NCBI RefSeq assembly: GCF_030283205.1
Contig: NZ_JASNWF010000021.1
Span: 62,001-126,000, forward strand
Direction of reading: 5' to 3'
DNA: 64,000 nt
From: Actinomadura opuntiae
GTDB lineage: Bacteria; Actinomycetota; Actinomycetes; Streptosporangiales; Streptosporangiaceae
The notes under the pieces were generated by a model. It was not told the DNA's origin. It searched no databases and saw nothing but the letters and a program-made list of their open reading frames with translations. The translations under genes were made by a program, and so were the position numbers. Shown here in pieces: positions 16,602 to 24,904 of the stretch. Every line of letters starts with the position of its first letter. Position 1 is the stretch's first letter.

Positions 16602-16863
16602 GGTGGGTGCTCCTGGGCTCGAATCGGAAGAGAAGATCCGGATCCGGGGCGCAGGAGAACGCGGGCCGGGCGCGGGTGCGCCGGTCCGTCAGGACTCGTG
16701 GGGTTCCGTCACCGCGCCCCGTCAGGAGCGAGGCGGTCCGAGGTCAGGGGTCCAGTACGCCATGCCGACGACCGTACCAGCGCCGTAACACCGGTGGGGC
16801 TGCGGCGAGCCGGAGTCATGAGCCGCGTCACAGCGACGGCTCGCCGCACGTCGACGGCAGGGG

Positions 16864-17904
16864 TCAGGCGAGGACGGGGCCGGGGGCCGCGGTCAGGGTG
16901 CGGCCGACGATGGGAGGCAGGTCGCGCACGAGCTTGGCGAGCTCGCGCAGGTCGCCGTCCACCAGGGCCTGCGGGCCGTCGCACAGCGCGGTCTCCGGGT
17001 GCGGGTGCACGTCGATGATCACGCCGTCGGCGCCGACCGCGACGGCCGCGCGGGTCAGCGGCAGCACCAGGTCGCGGCTGCCGCCCGAGTGCGACGGGTC
17101 CACGATCACCGGCAGGTGGGACAGGCGCTGCGCCACCGGGACCGCGGAGATGTCGAGGGTGTTGCGGGTGGCCTTCTCGAACGTGCGGATGCCGCGCTCG
17201 CACAGCACGATGTCGAGGTTGCCGCGCTGCGCGACGTACTCGGCGGCCATCAGCCACTCCTCGATCGTGCCGTTCATGCCGCGCTTGAGCATCACCGGCT
17301 TGCCGGCCTCGCCGGCGGCCTGCAGCAGCGAGAAGTTCTGCGCGTTGCGGGTGCCGATCTGCAGCATGTCGGCGTAGGACGCGACGAGGTCGACGTCCCC
17401 GGCGTCCACCACCTCGGTGACGATCGGCATGCCCGTCTCCTCCCGCACGTCCGCGAGGATCCGCAGGCCGGCCTCGCCGAGGCCCTGGAAGGCGTACGGG
17501 GAGGTGCGCGGCTTGAACGCGCCGCCGCGCAGCAGGGTCGCGCCCGCCGCCTGCGCCATCTGCGCCGCGCCGAGCGTCTGCTCCGGGGTCTCCACCGCGC
17601 ACGGGCCGGCGATCAGCGTCATCGTGCCGGGGCCGATCGGCACGCCGCCGACCCGCACCACCGAGCGCTCGGCGTGGTGCTCGCGGCTGACGAGCTTGTA
17701 GGGCACCGAGATCCGCACCACGTCGCGGACGCCGCGCATGGCGCGCAGGTTCAGCGAGCCGAACTGCTGGACGTCGCCGACGAGCCCGACGATGGTCCGT
17801 TCCACGCCGCGGCTGACGAACGCCTCGCCCCCCGCCGTCCCGACCAGCGAGACGACGGCCTGGATATCGGCTTCGGTGGCCTCCGGGCCCATGACGACGA
17901 CCAT
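16864..17904 (-). CDS. aroF: 3-deoxy-7-phosphoheptulonate (DAHP) synthase, type I-beta
   Basis: A 346-residue DAHP synthase, the first step of the shikimate pathway (phosphoenolpyruvate plus erythrose 4-phosphate). The N-terminal 70-90 residues form a ferredoxin-like regulatory domain (VVVMGPEATEADIQAVVSLV). The catalytic barrel begins at IAGPCAVETPEQ, has LRGGAFKPRTSPYAFQG, IGTRNAQNF, LKRGMNGTIEEW, CERGIRTFE and the metal-binding VDPSHSGG and IDVHPHP motifs. All are typical of the I-beta family. A leader peptide with aromatic codons and a terminator lie upstream, so expression probably responds to charged aromatic tRNAs. Confidence 0.95.
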   Translation of the reverse strand: MVVVMGPEATEADIQAVVSLVGTAGGEAFVSRGVERTIVGLVGDVQQFGSLNLRAMRGVRDVVRISVPYKLVSREHHAERSVVRVGGVPIGPGTMTLIAGPCAVETPEQTLGAAQMAQAAGATLLRGGAFKPRTSPYAFQGLGEAGLRILADVREETGMPIVTEVVDAGDVDLVASYADMLQIGTRNAQNFSLLQAAGEAGKPVMLKRGMNGTIEEWLMAAEYVAQRGNLDIVLCERGIRTFEKATRNTLDISAVPVAQRLSHLPVIVDPSHSGGSRDLVLPLTRAAVAVGADGVIIDVHPHPETALCDGPQALVDGDLRELAKLVRDLPPIVGRTLTAAPGPVLA

Positions 17905-17977
17905 GGTGTGCTGCCTCTCTCCATCACGCGGACCGCGCGGGATCCCGGCCGGATCCCGCGGGCGGCCCTGCAGAAAC

Positions 17978-18016
17978 GACGAGAGCCCCGGGCCGATGGG
18001 GCCCGGGGCTCTCGTC
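17978..18016 (-). terminator. Attenuator terminator before aroF
   Basis: A perfect 17-bp stem (17978-17994 with 18000-18016, loop of 5 nt) reads GACGAGAGCCCCGGGCC on the minus strand and is followed by GTTTCT. It lies between the leader peptide stop (18027) and the aroF start (17904), the position of a transcription attenuator. The leader region also contains GCCCGGGC, which could pair with the stem's CCCGGG parts and act as antiterminator. Confidence 0.75.
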
Positions 18017-18026
18017 TTGTGGTCTG

Positions 18027-18101
18027 TCAGCGCAACGTCTGGCAGACCAGCCGCCCGGGCTGGTCGAACCAGAAGAAATACACGGTGTTGCGCACGGACA
18101 T
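18027..18101 (-). CDS. Aromatic leader peptide of aroF attenuator
   Basis: A 24-codon frame beginning MSVRNTVYFFWF and ending in TGA. Five consecutive codons specify Tyr-Phe-Phe-Trp-Phe, an arrangement expected by chance very rarely and typical of leaders sensing aromatic amino-acid supply. It is followed after 10 nt by a strong terminator hairpin and then by aroF, the entry enzyme of aromatic synthesis. No clear ribosome site precedes the ATG. Mechanism (ribosome stalling at aromatic codons preventing terminator formation) is inferred from the trp leader model. Confidence 0.7.
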   Translation of the reverse strand: MSVRNTVYFFWFDQPGRLVCQTLR

Positions 18102-18184
18102 CAGCGTAGCCGATGCGGGGAGCGCAGTCCCGCGAGCCCCCCGAATATGGCTCAGCTCACGCCGGATGGCAGGATGGCCGCGTC

Positions 18185-18808
18185 ATGTCCCACCCCGAAC
18201 AGCCCGCACCGCAGCCGCGGGACCTGCCGCCCGGCCAGTACGTCCCCCGGGGCTGGCCGGTCCTGCACTACGGACCCGTCCCGAAGTTCCGTCCCAAGGA
18301 CTGGGATTTCCGGGTCTTCGGCGCGACCGCGTCGGGGGAGCAGCACCGGTGGAGCTGGGAGGAGTTCGACGCGCTGCCGAAGGCGCGGGCCGTCTCCGAC
18401 TTCCACTGCGTCACCAAGTTCACGATCCCCGGCAACCGGTGGGAGGGCGTCCCCGGCACCGCGATCGTGGAGCTGGCGCCGCCCGCGCCGGACGTCACGC
18501 ACGTGATGGTGTGGGCCGAGTACGGCTACAGCGCCAACATCCGGATGAGCGACTTCCTCGCCGACGGGACGATGTTCGCCACCCACCACGACGGGGAGCG
18601 GCTCACCCCCGACCACGGGTTCCCGACCCGGATCGTCGTCCCGCACCTGTACGCGTGGAAGAGCGTGAAGTGGGTCCGCGGCGTGGAGTACCTGGTCAAG
18701 GACCGCCGCGGGTTCTGGGAGGAGCGCGGCTACCACAACGTCGCCGATCCCTGGTCGGAGCAGCGGTACTCCTACCAGGAGGACGAGGGCCAGGCCCCGC
18801 CCCTGTGA
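18185..18808 (+). CDS. Sulfite oxidase-like molybdopterin oxidoreductase
   Basis: A 207-residue cytoplasmic protein of the oxidoreductase molybdopterin-binding family (YedY/sulfite oxidase fold, short actinobacterial form). It starts near PPGQYVPRGWPVLHYGPVPK. C75 in SDFHCVTKFT is the expected molybdenum ligand. VWAEYGYSANIRMSDFLADG and WKSVKWVRGVEYL are conserved cofactor-pocket blocks. No Tat signal or heme domain is present. The physiological substrate is unknown. The 3' end, including the stop, is duplicated in tandem (18791-18832). Confidence 0.85.
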   Translation: MSHPEQPAPQPRDLPPGQYVPRGWPVLHYGPVPKFRPKDWDFRVFGATASGEQHRWSWEEFDALPKARAVSDFHCVTKFTIPGNRWEGVPGTAIVELAPPAPDVTHVMVWAEYGYSANIRMSDFLADGTMFATHHDGERLTPDHGFPTRIVVPHLYAWKSVKWVRGVEYLVKDRRGFWEERGYHNVADPWSEQRYSYQEDEGQAPPL

Positions 18809-18832
18809 CCGCAGGCCCCGCCCCTGTGACCG
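18791..18832 (+). repeat. 21-bp tandem duplication of a gene's 3' end
   Basis: The 21-bp unit CAGGCCCCGCCCCTGTGACC(G) occurs twice without a gap. The first copy holds the last codons and TGA stop of the oxidoreductase gene; the second lies in the untranslated region and keeps a second in-frame TGA. The unit length is a multiple of three. Confidence 0.9.
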
Positions 18833-18903
18833 CGGGGGAGCGCCGGCCGGCGAGGGCGCGTCGGACACCGTCGTAAATCGGCAACACGCCGTCCCGAGCG
18901 GAA

Positions 18904-18926
18904 GACAACCGTTACCGTACGTTGTC
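18904..18926 (+). promoter_or_regulatory. Inverted repeat at the histidine kinase start
   Basis: GACAAC at 18904-18909 and GTTGTC at 18921-18926 are exact inverted copies that end directly before the ATG at 18927. No ribosome site is visible, and TACCGT at 18913 resembles a -10 element, so the mRNA may be leaderless and the repeat an operator. Low-certainty inference. Confidence 0.3.
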
Positions 18927-20264
18927 ATGGTCCTACCGTCCGTCGCGGACATTCTGGCGGGCGCCCTCGCCGCGGGCGCCGCCGCGGCAGCCGTCGCGCT
19001 GCGCGGGCGGCTGCGGCTCCCGCGCCGCGGCCCCGCCGGCCCGGCGGAGCAGGCCGCGTTCGCGGCCCTGCACACCATCGCCCGCCTGTCGCCGCCGCTG
19101 CGGGCCGGGCTGACCCCCGACTCGGCCCGCAAGGCCGCCCGTCCCCTGCGGGCGCTGCTCGGCGCCGAGGCCGTCGCGTTCGTCGGCGTCCCGGCCGGTG
19201 ACGACGACCCCTTCGCCGACGACGATCCGTATCTCGAGGACCCCGGCGAGGAGCGCGACGCGGCGGACGGCGAGCCCGCCCCCCGGCTGCTGGCCTGGGA
19301 CGGCGCCGGCCGCGACGGGCACGCCGCCGACGCCGTCGGGCACACGCTGCCGGTGCTCGCCTCCGGCCGCCCCCGCGTGATCCCCCCGGAACTGCTCGGC
19401 TGCCACGACCCGCTGTGCCGCATCCGGGTCGCCATGGTCGCGCCGCTCACCATCGAGGGACGCGTCGAGGGCGCGCTCGCCGCCTACTGGACGGGGCCGT
19501 CCACCGCGCGCGTCCGCGCCGTCGGCGAGGCGGCCCGGCTGGTCACCGGCCAGCTGGAACTGGCCGGGCTGGACGCCGCCCGGATCCGGCTCGCCGAGGC
19601 CGAGATGCGGGCGCTGCGCGCGCAGATCTCCCCGCACTTCGTCTACAACTCGCTGACCACGATCGCCTCGTTCGTCCGCACCGACCCCGAGCGCGCCCGC
19701 GGCCTGCTGCTGGACTTCGCCGACTTCGCCCGCTACTCCTTCCGCAACCCGCGCGACTTCACCACGCTCGCCGACGAGCTGCGCTCCATCGACCGCTACC
19801 TGCTGCTGGAGCGGGCCAGGTTCGGCGAGCGGCTCCGGTTCGACGTGCAGGTCGCGCCCGAGGTGCTGCCGGTCGCCGTCCCGTTCCTGGCCCTGCAGCC
19901 GCTGGTGGAGAACGCGATCCGGCACGGCATGAAGGGCACCCGCGGCCCGCTGCACATCTCGATCGTGGCGCGCGACTCCGGTGCCGAGGCGGCGATCAGC
20001 GTCGAGGACGACGGCGTCGGCATGGACCCCGAACGGCTCCAGGAGATCCTCGCCGCCCCGGTCGGCCGGCCCGGCCCCACCGGATGGGGGAGCGTCGCCA
20101 CCCCCGACCGGCGCGGCGGCGGGATCGGGCTCGCCAACGTCGACGAGCGGATGCGCCAGGTCTACGGAGAGGAGTACGGCCTGACCGTCGAGACAGCGCT
20201 CGGCGCCGGAACCAAGGTCAGATTGCGCGTTCCGAAGTACCGTCCGGGCGTGTTTCCGGACTGA
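18927..20264 (+). CDS. LytS-type sensor histidine kinase with GAF-like domain
   Basis: A 445-residue kinase of the His_kinase/LytS family. One short hydrophobic N-terminal helix is followed by a GAF-like domain (about 45-215, containing LLGCHDPLCRIRVAMVAPLT). The phospho-accepting His is in RAQISPHFVYNSLTTIASF. The ATPase domain has PLVENAIRHGMKG (N-box) and EDDGVGMD (G1). Acidic residues are dense around 90-110 (DDDPFADDDPYLEDPGEERD). The gene is followed by a LytTR regulator and a sodium:solute symporter system, so it probably senses the transported compound or its metabolite. Substrate unknown. Confidence 0.87.
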   Translation: MVLPSVADILAGALAAGAAAAAVALRGRLRLPRRGPAGPAEQAAFAALHTIARLSPPLRAGLTPDSARKAARPLRALLGAEAVAFVGVPAGDDDPFADDDPYLEDPGEERDAADGEPAPRLLAWDGAGRDGHAADAVGHTLPVLASGRPRVIPPELLGCHDPLCRIRVAMVAPLTIEGRVEGALAAYWTGPSTARVRAVGEAARLVTGQLELAGLDAARIRLAEAEMRALRAQISPHFVYNSLTTIASFVRTDPERARGLLLDFADFARYSFRNPRDFTTLADELRSIDRYLLLERARFGERLRFDVQVAPEVLPVAVPFLALQPLVENAIRHGMKGTRGPLHISIVARDSGAEAAISVEDDGVGMDPERLQEILAAPVGRPGPTGWGSVATPDRRGGGIGLANVDERMRQVYGEEYGLTVETALGAGTKVRLRVPKYRPGVFPD

Positions 20265-20340
20265 GCGGCCCCACCGCCGCGGCTCACTCACTTTTTGGAA
20301 TCGATTGCGGACAGACGGTAATCGCGGCAAAGTCGCCCTC

Positions 20341-21138
20341 ATGCTTCACGTCCTGGCCGTCGACGATGAGCGCCCCGCCCTGGAGGAGCTGACCCATCTG
20401 CTCCGCGAGGACCCGAGGATCGGGCGGGTCACCGGCGCGGAGGACGCCTCGTCGGCGCTGCGCGACCTCAGCCGGATGCTCGTCGAGGGCGAGCGCCTGG
20501 ACGCGGTGTTCCTGGACATCCGGATGCCCGGGCTCGACGGCCTGGACTTCACCCGGCTGCTGACCGGCTTCGCCGCGCCCCCGCACGTGGTGTTCGTCAC
20601 CGCGCACGACGACTGCGCCGTCACCGCCTACGAGCTCGGCGCGCTCGACTACCTGCTGAAGCCGGTCCGGCCCGAGCGGCTCGCCGAGGCGGTCCGGCGG
20701 GTCGCGCGGGCGGCGCGCTGGACCGGCCCGCCGGGCGAGGACGCCCCGGGCGCCGGCGCCGACGACGAGATGATCCCGGTCGAGCTCGGCGGCCGCACCC
20801 GGCTGGTGTCGCGGCGGACCGTCACGCACGTGGAGGCGCAGGGCGACTACGTCCGGCTGCACACCGCCGACGGCGGCTACCTGGTGCGGATGCCGCTGAC
20901 GGCGCTGACCAAGCGGTGGGAGGGCGCCGGGTTCATCCGGATCCACCGCAGCACGCTCGTCGCGTCCGCGCACATCACCGAGCTGCGTTTCGACGGCGGG
21001 CGGGCCGCCGTGCAGATCGGCGACGCGCTGCTGCCGGTGAGCCGCCGGCACACCCGCGAGGTCCGCGACCTGCTGGTGCGCAGGTTCCACCACGCGCCGG
21101 AGGGCGCCGGGGACGGCGGCGGCCATGACGGCGGCTGA
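20341..21138 (+). CDS. LytTR-family response regulator
   Basis: A 265-residue regulator. The receiver has VDDE at 7-10, D59 in VFLDIRMPG, and the conserved Lys in YLLKPV. The C-terminal LytTR DNA-binding domain runs from about 145 (MIPVELGGRTRLVSRRTVTH) through VEAQGDYVRLHT to IRIHRSTLVA and LPVSRRHTREV. It follows its kinase by 76 bp and overlaps the next membrane protein by 14 bp. No ribosome site is evident at ATG 20341; an in-frame TTG at 20305 is an alternative. Likely activates the adjacent symporter genes. Confidence 0.87.
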   Translation: MLHVLAVDDERPALEELTHLLREDPRIGRVTGAEDASSALRDLSRMLVEGERLDAVFLDIRMPGLDGLDFTRLLTGFAAPPHVVFVTAHDDCAVTAYELGALDYLLKPVRPERLAEAVRRVARAARWTGPPGEDAPGAGADDEMIPVELGGRTRLVSRRTVTHVEAQGDYVRLHTADGGYLVRMPLTALTKRWEGAGFIRIHRSTLVASAHITELRFDGGRAAVQIGDALLPVSRRHTREVRDLLVRRFHHAPEGAGDGGGHDGG

Positions 21139-21619
21139 CCCGCGCGGCACGGCGCTCCCCGGCCCGCCCGCGGCCCCCGCCCGGCGCGCGGGCGGCGGCC
21201 CGGCCGCCTCCGACACCGCGGGCCAGGACGCCCCCGACGCCGACCCACCCGATACCGCCGCGGCCGCCCCGGCCCCACGCCCACGTCCCGGCCTGGACGG
21301 GGCGGAGCCGGCGCCGGACGCGGCCGATCCGCACACCGCCGCGCGCGCGGACGGGCCGCCCGATGTGCGGGCGCTCGTCAGGGCGCAGCTGCGGATCGCG
21401 CTGGAGACCGCCGCGATCGTGCTGGCCGTGGCGGCGGCGGTCCCGGCGCTGCCCGTCCTGGCGCCGGGCCTCGGCCGGATCCGGCCGTTCGGCGTCCCGC
21501 TGTCGTGGCTGCTGCCGGTCCTCGTCGTCCAGCCGCTGTGGATGCTCGCCGCCCTCCGGCACCTGCGCCGCGCCGAACGCGCCGAACGCGACCTCACGAG
21601 GCCGGCGGGCCGTCGGTGA
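21125..21619 (+). CDS. Small two-helix membrane protein upstream of symporter
   Basis: A 164-residue protein. The first 85 residues are Ala/Pro/Asp-rich and probably disordered. Two membrane helices follow (LETAAIVLAVAAAVPALPVL and VPLSWLLPVLVVQPLWMLAA), with a basic tail. Its position right before an SSS transporter, with GTGA stop/start overlap, matches the small companion membrane protein (DUF485-like) seen before acetate-type symporters. The pairing is by position and topology, not by clear sequence likeness. Confidence 0.7.
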   Translation: MTAADPRGTALPGPPAAPARRAGGGPAASDTAGQDAPDADPPDTAAAAPAPRPRPGLDGAEPAPDAADPHTAARADGPPDVRALVRAQLRIALETAAIVLAVAAAVPALPVLAPGLGRIRPFGVPLSWLLPVLVVQPLWMLAALRHLRRAERAERDLTRPAGRR

Positions 21620-23334
21620 CCGCCCCGGCGGTGCCGGCCGCGCTCACCGCCCTGGCCGTCGTGCTGGCGCTGACGGCGGCCCTCGGACTGCACGGCCGCC
21701 GCGCCGCCCGCACCCCCGCCGACTTCCTGGTCGCCTCCCGCGGCGTCAGCCCGCTGTGGAACGCCACCGCGATCGGCAGCGAGTACATCTCCGCCGCCGC
21801 CTACCTCGGCACCGCCGGGCTCATCCTCGCCTACGGCGCCGACATGCTGTGGCTGCCGATCGGGGCGACCGCCGGGTACGTGTTGCTGCTGGCGTTCGTG
21901 GCCGCCCCGCTGCGCCGCTCGGGCGCCTACACGCTCTCCGACTTCGCCGAATGGCGGCTCGGATCGCGGGCCGTCCGCCGCGCCGTCACCTGCTGCGTCT
22001 GCTTCGTCGGCTGGTTCTACCTGCTGCCCCAGTTCCAGGGCGCCGGCGTGACGCTGCGGGTCCTGACCGGAGCGCCCGTGTGGACCGGCTGGGCCGTGAT
22101 CGTCGCGGTGGCGCTCGCCCTCGTCGCCTCCGGCGGCATGCGCGGCATCACCGCCGTCCAGGCCGTCCAGTTCTGGGTGAAGCTGCTCGCCGTCGCGATC
22201 CCCGCCGTCGCGCTGCTGGCCTGCTGGCACCTCCACGCACCCGGCGCCCCCACCGCGGACCGGCCCATGCGCTTCGAGCACGCCACGCGCGTCCACGTCC
22301 GCACCGGCACCGCGGTGACCGTCCCCGCCGCCGTGACCGTCACCACCACGGGACGCGTCGACGGCGCCCGCCACGACGCCGCCGCGGTGCCGCTGCCCCC
22401 CGGCCGCCACACCCTCGGCGCGGGCACCGAACTGGTGTTCCCGCGCGGCGCGGCCGTCCCGCGCGCCGAACGGCTGCCCGCCCGCCAGGACGGGACGTGG
22501 CCCGCGCCGTTCGGCCGCGCGGCCGGCCACGGCGCCTACACCACCTACTCGACGCTCCTGGGCGTCCTGCTCGGGACGATGGGCCTGCCCCACATCCTGA
22601 TGCGCTTCTACACCAACACCTGCGGACGGGCCGCTCGCCGCACCGCCGCGCTCGTCCCCGGCCTGCTCGCGCTCTTCTACGTCTTCCCGGCCGTCCACGG
22701 GGCGCTCGGCCGCCTCTACACCCCCGAACTGCTGATGACCGGCGACATCGACGCCACCATCCTGCTGCTCCCGGGCAGGGCGGCCCCCGGCCCCGCCGGC
22801 GCGCTGCTGACCGGCGTCGTCGCCGCCGGCGCGTTCGCCGCGTTCATCTCCACCTCCTGCGGGCTCGTCATGGCCATCGCCGGGACGGTCACCCAGCGGA
22901 TGCGGCACCGCGACGGCGTCACCGCGTTCCGGATCGGCGTGGTGCTCGCGCTGGCCGCGCCGCTCGCCGCGCTCCCCGGCATCGCCCCGCACGACGCCGC
23001 CGACCTCGTCACCACCGCGCTGTGCGTGTCGGCGTGCTCGCTGTGCCCGCTGCTCGTCCTCGGCATCTGGTGGCGCGGCCTCACCGCCGCCGGAGCCTGC
23101 GCCGGCGTCGTCACCGGCGGCGGGCTCGCGGTCGCCGCCGGCGTCACCCGGCTCGCGTCCGCCCCGCGGACGGGCTGGGCCGCGGCACTGCTCGCCCAGC
23201 CCACCCTCGCCGTCGCCCCCGCCGCGTTCGCCGCCATGATCGCGGTGTCGCTGCTCACCCGCCGCCGCGCCCCCCGCCGCACGGACCGCGCCATGGCCCG
23301 GCTGCACCTCCCCGAACACGCCGCCGCCCGCTGA
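21616..23334 (+). CDS. Sodium:solute symporter (SSS family) with large extramembrane insert
   Basis: A 572-residue transporter with about 13 hydrophobic helices. SRGVSPLWNATAIGSEYISA in helix 1-2, FYLLPQFQGAGVTL in helix 4, and FAAFISTSCGLVMAIAGTV in helix 8-9 are SSS hallmarks of the acetate/pyruvate symporter branch. A roughly 100-residue insert (about 207-308) between helices 6 and 7 is beta-rich (RVHVRTGTAVTVPAAVTVT) and not part of the core fold; similar inserts occur in some actinobacterial members. The partner small protein overlaps at GTGA. The LytS/LytTR pair upstream likely controls it. Confidence 0.88.
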   Translation: MTAPAVPAALTALAVVLALTAALGLHGRRAARTPADFLVASRGVSPLWNATAIGSEYISAAAYLGTAGLILAYGADMLWLPIGATAGYVLLLAFVAAPLRRSGAYTLSDFAEWRLGSRAVRRAVTCCVCFVGWFYLLPQFQGAGVTLRVLTGAPVWTGWAVIVAVALALVASGGMRGITAVQAVQFWVKLLAVAIPAVALLACWHLHAPGAPTADRPMRFEHATRVHVRTGTAVTVPAAVTVTTTGRVDGARHDAAAVPLPPGRHTLGAGTELVFPRGAAVPRAERLPARQDGTWPAPFGRAAGHGAYTTYSTLLGVLLGTMGLPHILMRFYTNTCGRAARRTAALVPGLLALFYVFPAVHGALGRLYTPELLMTGDIDATILLLPGRAAPGPAGALLTGVVAAGAFAAFISTSCGLVMAIAGTVTQRMRHRDGVTAFRIGVVLALAAPLAALPGIAPHDAADLVTTALCVSACSLCPLLVLGIWWRGLTAAGACAGVVTGGGLAVAAGVTRLASAPRTGWAAALLAQPTLAVAPAAFAAMIAVSLLTRRRAPRRTDRAMARLHLPEHAAAR

Positions 23335-24010
23335 GAACCCGGCGAACCGGACGCGACACCGTCCCGTGATTTTCCTTCGGAACCGCTCACCGCCGTGTGG
23401 ACCGTTCCTGGACACCGCCGCGCCCGCTCGTCGCGCGAAACCGACCGCCCGCCGTGCAACTACTCTCCGCACATCTATGACTACGAACCGTTTACCGAGC
23501 CTTGTGCTTCCCGGGTGCCGAACGGAGGCATCAGACCTCTAGTGTTCTCAGTGGCACCACACGCCACACCGCTCCGGAGGAGCGGGCGACGGACCGGACG
23601 GCCCCACCGTCCACCGCCGCGAAACCTCCCACAAAAGCAAATCCGGAGATCCGGCGAACGCCAGTCGAACGCCGGATCGTGAGTCGCCGGGTCCCGTACC
23701 GGGGGGGTGGGACCCGACGACCTGTGGCTCGGGCGCCGTTGGACAGTCGGGGGGTTGTTCAGCGGCGCCCGAGTCCTATTTATTGCATTGCCCTTGGCGT
23801 CAGGCCCTAGAGGGCCTTCCTTCGGCGGGCAATGCGGCGATCGCTGCATCGCTTCGACTCGGCCCTGGGGGCCTCGCTTCGCGATCAGATTCTTGCTTCG
23901 CTCGAATCTGGCTTCGCACGCGATCGCAACGTTCCGGTCGTTGGGGGCTTGGGTTACGGACGATCGTCTGGCGGTCCGTTGTGGCTGATGCCTCCGGCTG
24001 GGGTCGTCCG
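23335..24010. other. 676-bp non-coding region with hairpins and a dispersed repeat
   Basis: No credible gene is seen: open frames here are short, and change composition at the repeat. It holds, from left to right, CCGCTCC/GGAGCGG around 23570, GGGTCCC/GGGACCC near 23691-23715, an 11-bp stem CTCGGGCGCCG (23728-23738 with 23763-23773), and dispersed repeat copy B. The AT-richer stretch 23440-23560 may contain a promoter, but no standard boxes are convincing. Confidence 0.6.
23782..23933 (+). repeat. Dispersed structured repeat, copy B
   Basis: Same element as at 14.5 and 42.9-43.3 kb, plus orientation, starting ATTGCATTGCCCTTGGCG. Arms differ from the other copies but remain complementary: GCATTGCCC/GGGCAATGC, AGGCCCT/AGGGCCT, CAGATTC/GAATCTG. 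It lies 77 bp beyond the stop of the convergent-facing endonuclease IV gene, in inverted orientation to it. Confidence 0.85.
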
Positions 24011-24862
24011 CTAGTCGCCTCTTTGGGTTTTCAGGGTGGTGATGTCTTTGGCGTGGGGGGCGGGGGCTCGGCCGGGGGTCTCGATGATGAGGGGGACGCC
24101 GGCCGCGGCGGGGTGGCGGAGGAGGTCGCCGAACGGGCGCTCGCCGATCTGGCCGGCGCCGATGTTCTCGTGGCGGTCCTTGGCGGAGCCGCAGGCGTCC
24201 TTGGAGTCGTTGGCGTGGACCAGCTTCAGGCGGCCCTCGCCGACGGTCGCGACCAGCGCGTCGATGGTGTCCTTGACGCCGCCGGGGGCGGCGAGGTCGT
24301 GGCCGGCGGCGAACGCGTGGCAGGTGTCGAAGCAGACGCCGAGCTTCGGATGGTGCTCGAGCCGCTCGAAGAACGGGCCGAGGTCCTGGACCTTCGCACA
24401 CAGCATCTTTCCCTGGCCCGCCATCGGCTCCAGGAGGAGGTCGGGGCCGTCCTCGGGGATCTCCTCCAGCAGCGGGAGCACGTGCTCGTGGATCTGGGCC
24501 ATGGCCGCGTCGTAGCTCTGGCTGACGGCGGAGCCGGTGTGGACGACCACGCCGCGGGCGCCGATCGCGCGGCCCCGGACCAGGGAGTGCCGGACGGTCG
24601 AGATCGACTTGGCGAGGGTCTCCTCGCTGGGCGAGCCGAAGTTGACCAGGTACGGGGCGTGCACGTAGACGGGCACGTCGGTGCGCGCGAGGAGCTTGGC
24701 GTCCTCGGCCGGCCTGCCCTCGGGCAGCGCCCAGCCGCGCGGGTTGGAGACGAACACCTGGATCGCCTCGGCGCCGATCTCGGCGGCGTACTTCAGGCCG
24801 CCGGTGGCGAGCCCGCCGGCCACGGGAACATGCGCCCCGACGGGGCTCTGCGGTGCGGTCAT
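24011..24862 (-). CDS. nfo: Deoxyribonuclease IV (AP endonuclease)
   Basis: A 283-residue endonuclease IV that cuts DNA at abasic sites in base-excision repair. The barrel carries zinc ligands in VHAPYLVNFGSPSEETLAKS, VVVHTGS, LLLEPMAGQG, GVCFDTCHAFAAGHD, LVHANDSKDACGS, DRHENIGAGQIGE and LIIETPG, all of them family signatures. The conserved DRHENIG block is intact. It is transcribed towards the repeat-containing gap and starts 43 bp from the end of the PASTA kinase gene, in the same direction. Confidence 0.95.
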   Translation of the reverse strand: MTAPQSPVGAHVPVAGGLATGGLKYAAEIGAEAIQVFVSNPRGWALPEGRPAEDAKLLARTDVPVYVHAPYLVNFGSPSEETLAKSISTVRHSLVRGRAIGARGVVVHTGSAVSQSYDAAMAQIHEHVLPLLEEIPEDGPDLLLEPMAGQGKMLCAKVQDLGPFFERLEHHPKLGVCFDTCHAFAAGHDLAAPGGVKDTIDALVATVGEGRLKLVHANDSKDACGSAKDRHENIGAGQIGERPFGDLLRHPAAAGVPLIIETPGRAPAPHAKDITTLKTQRGD

Positions 24863-24904
24863 AGCCCGTCCAGCCTAGTCGCCGGGCGCGGGTGGACGGG
24901 CCGG

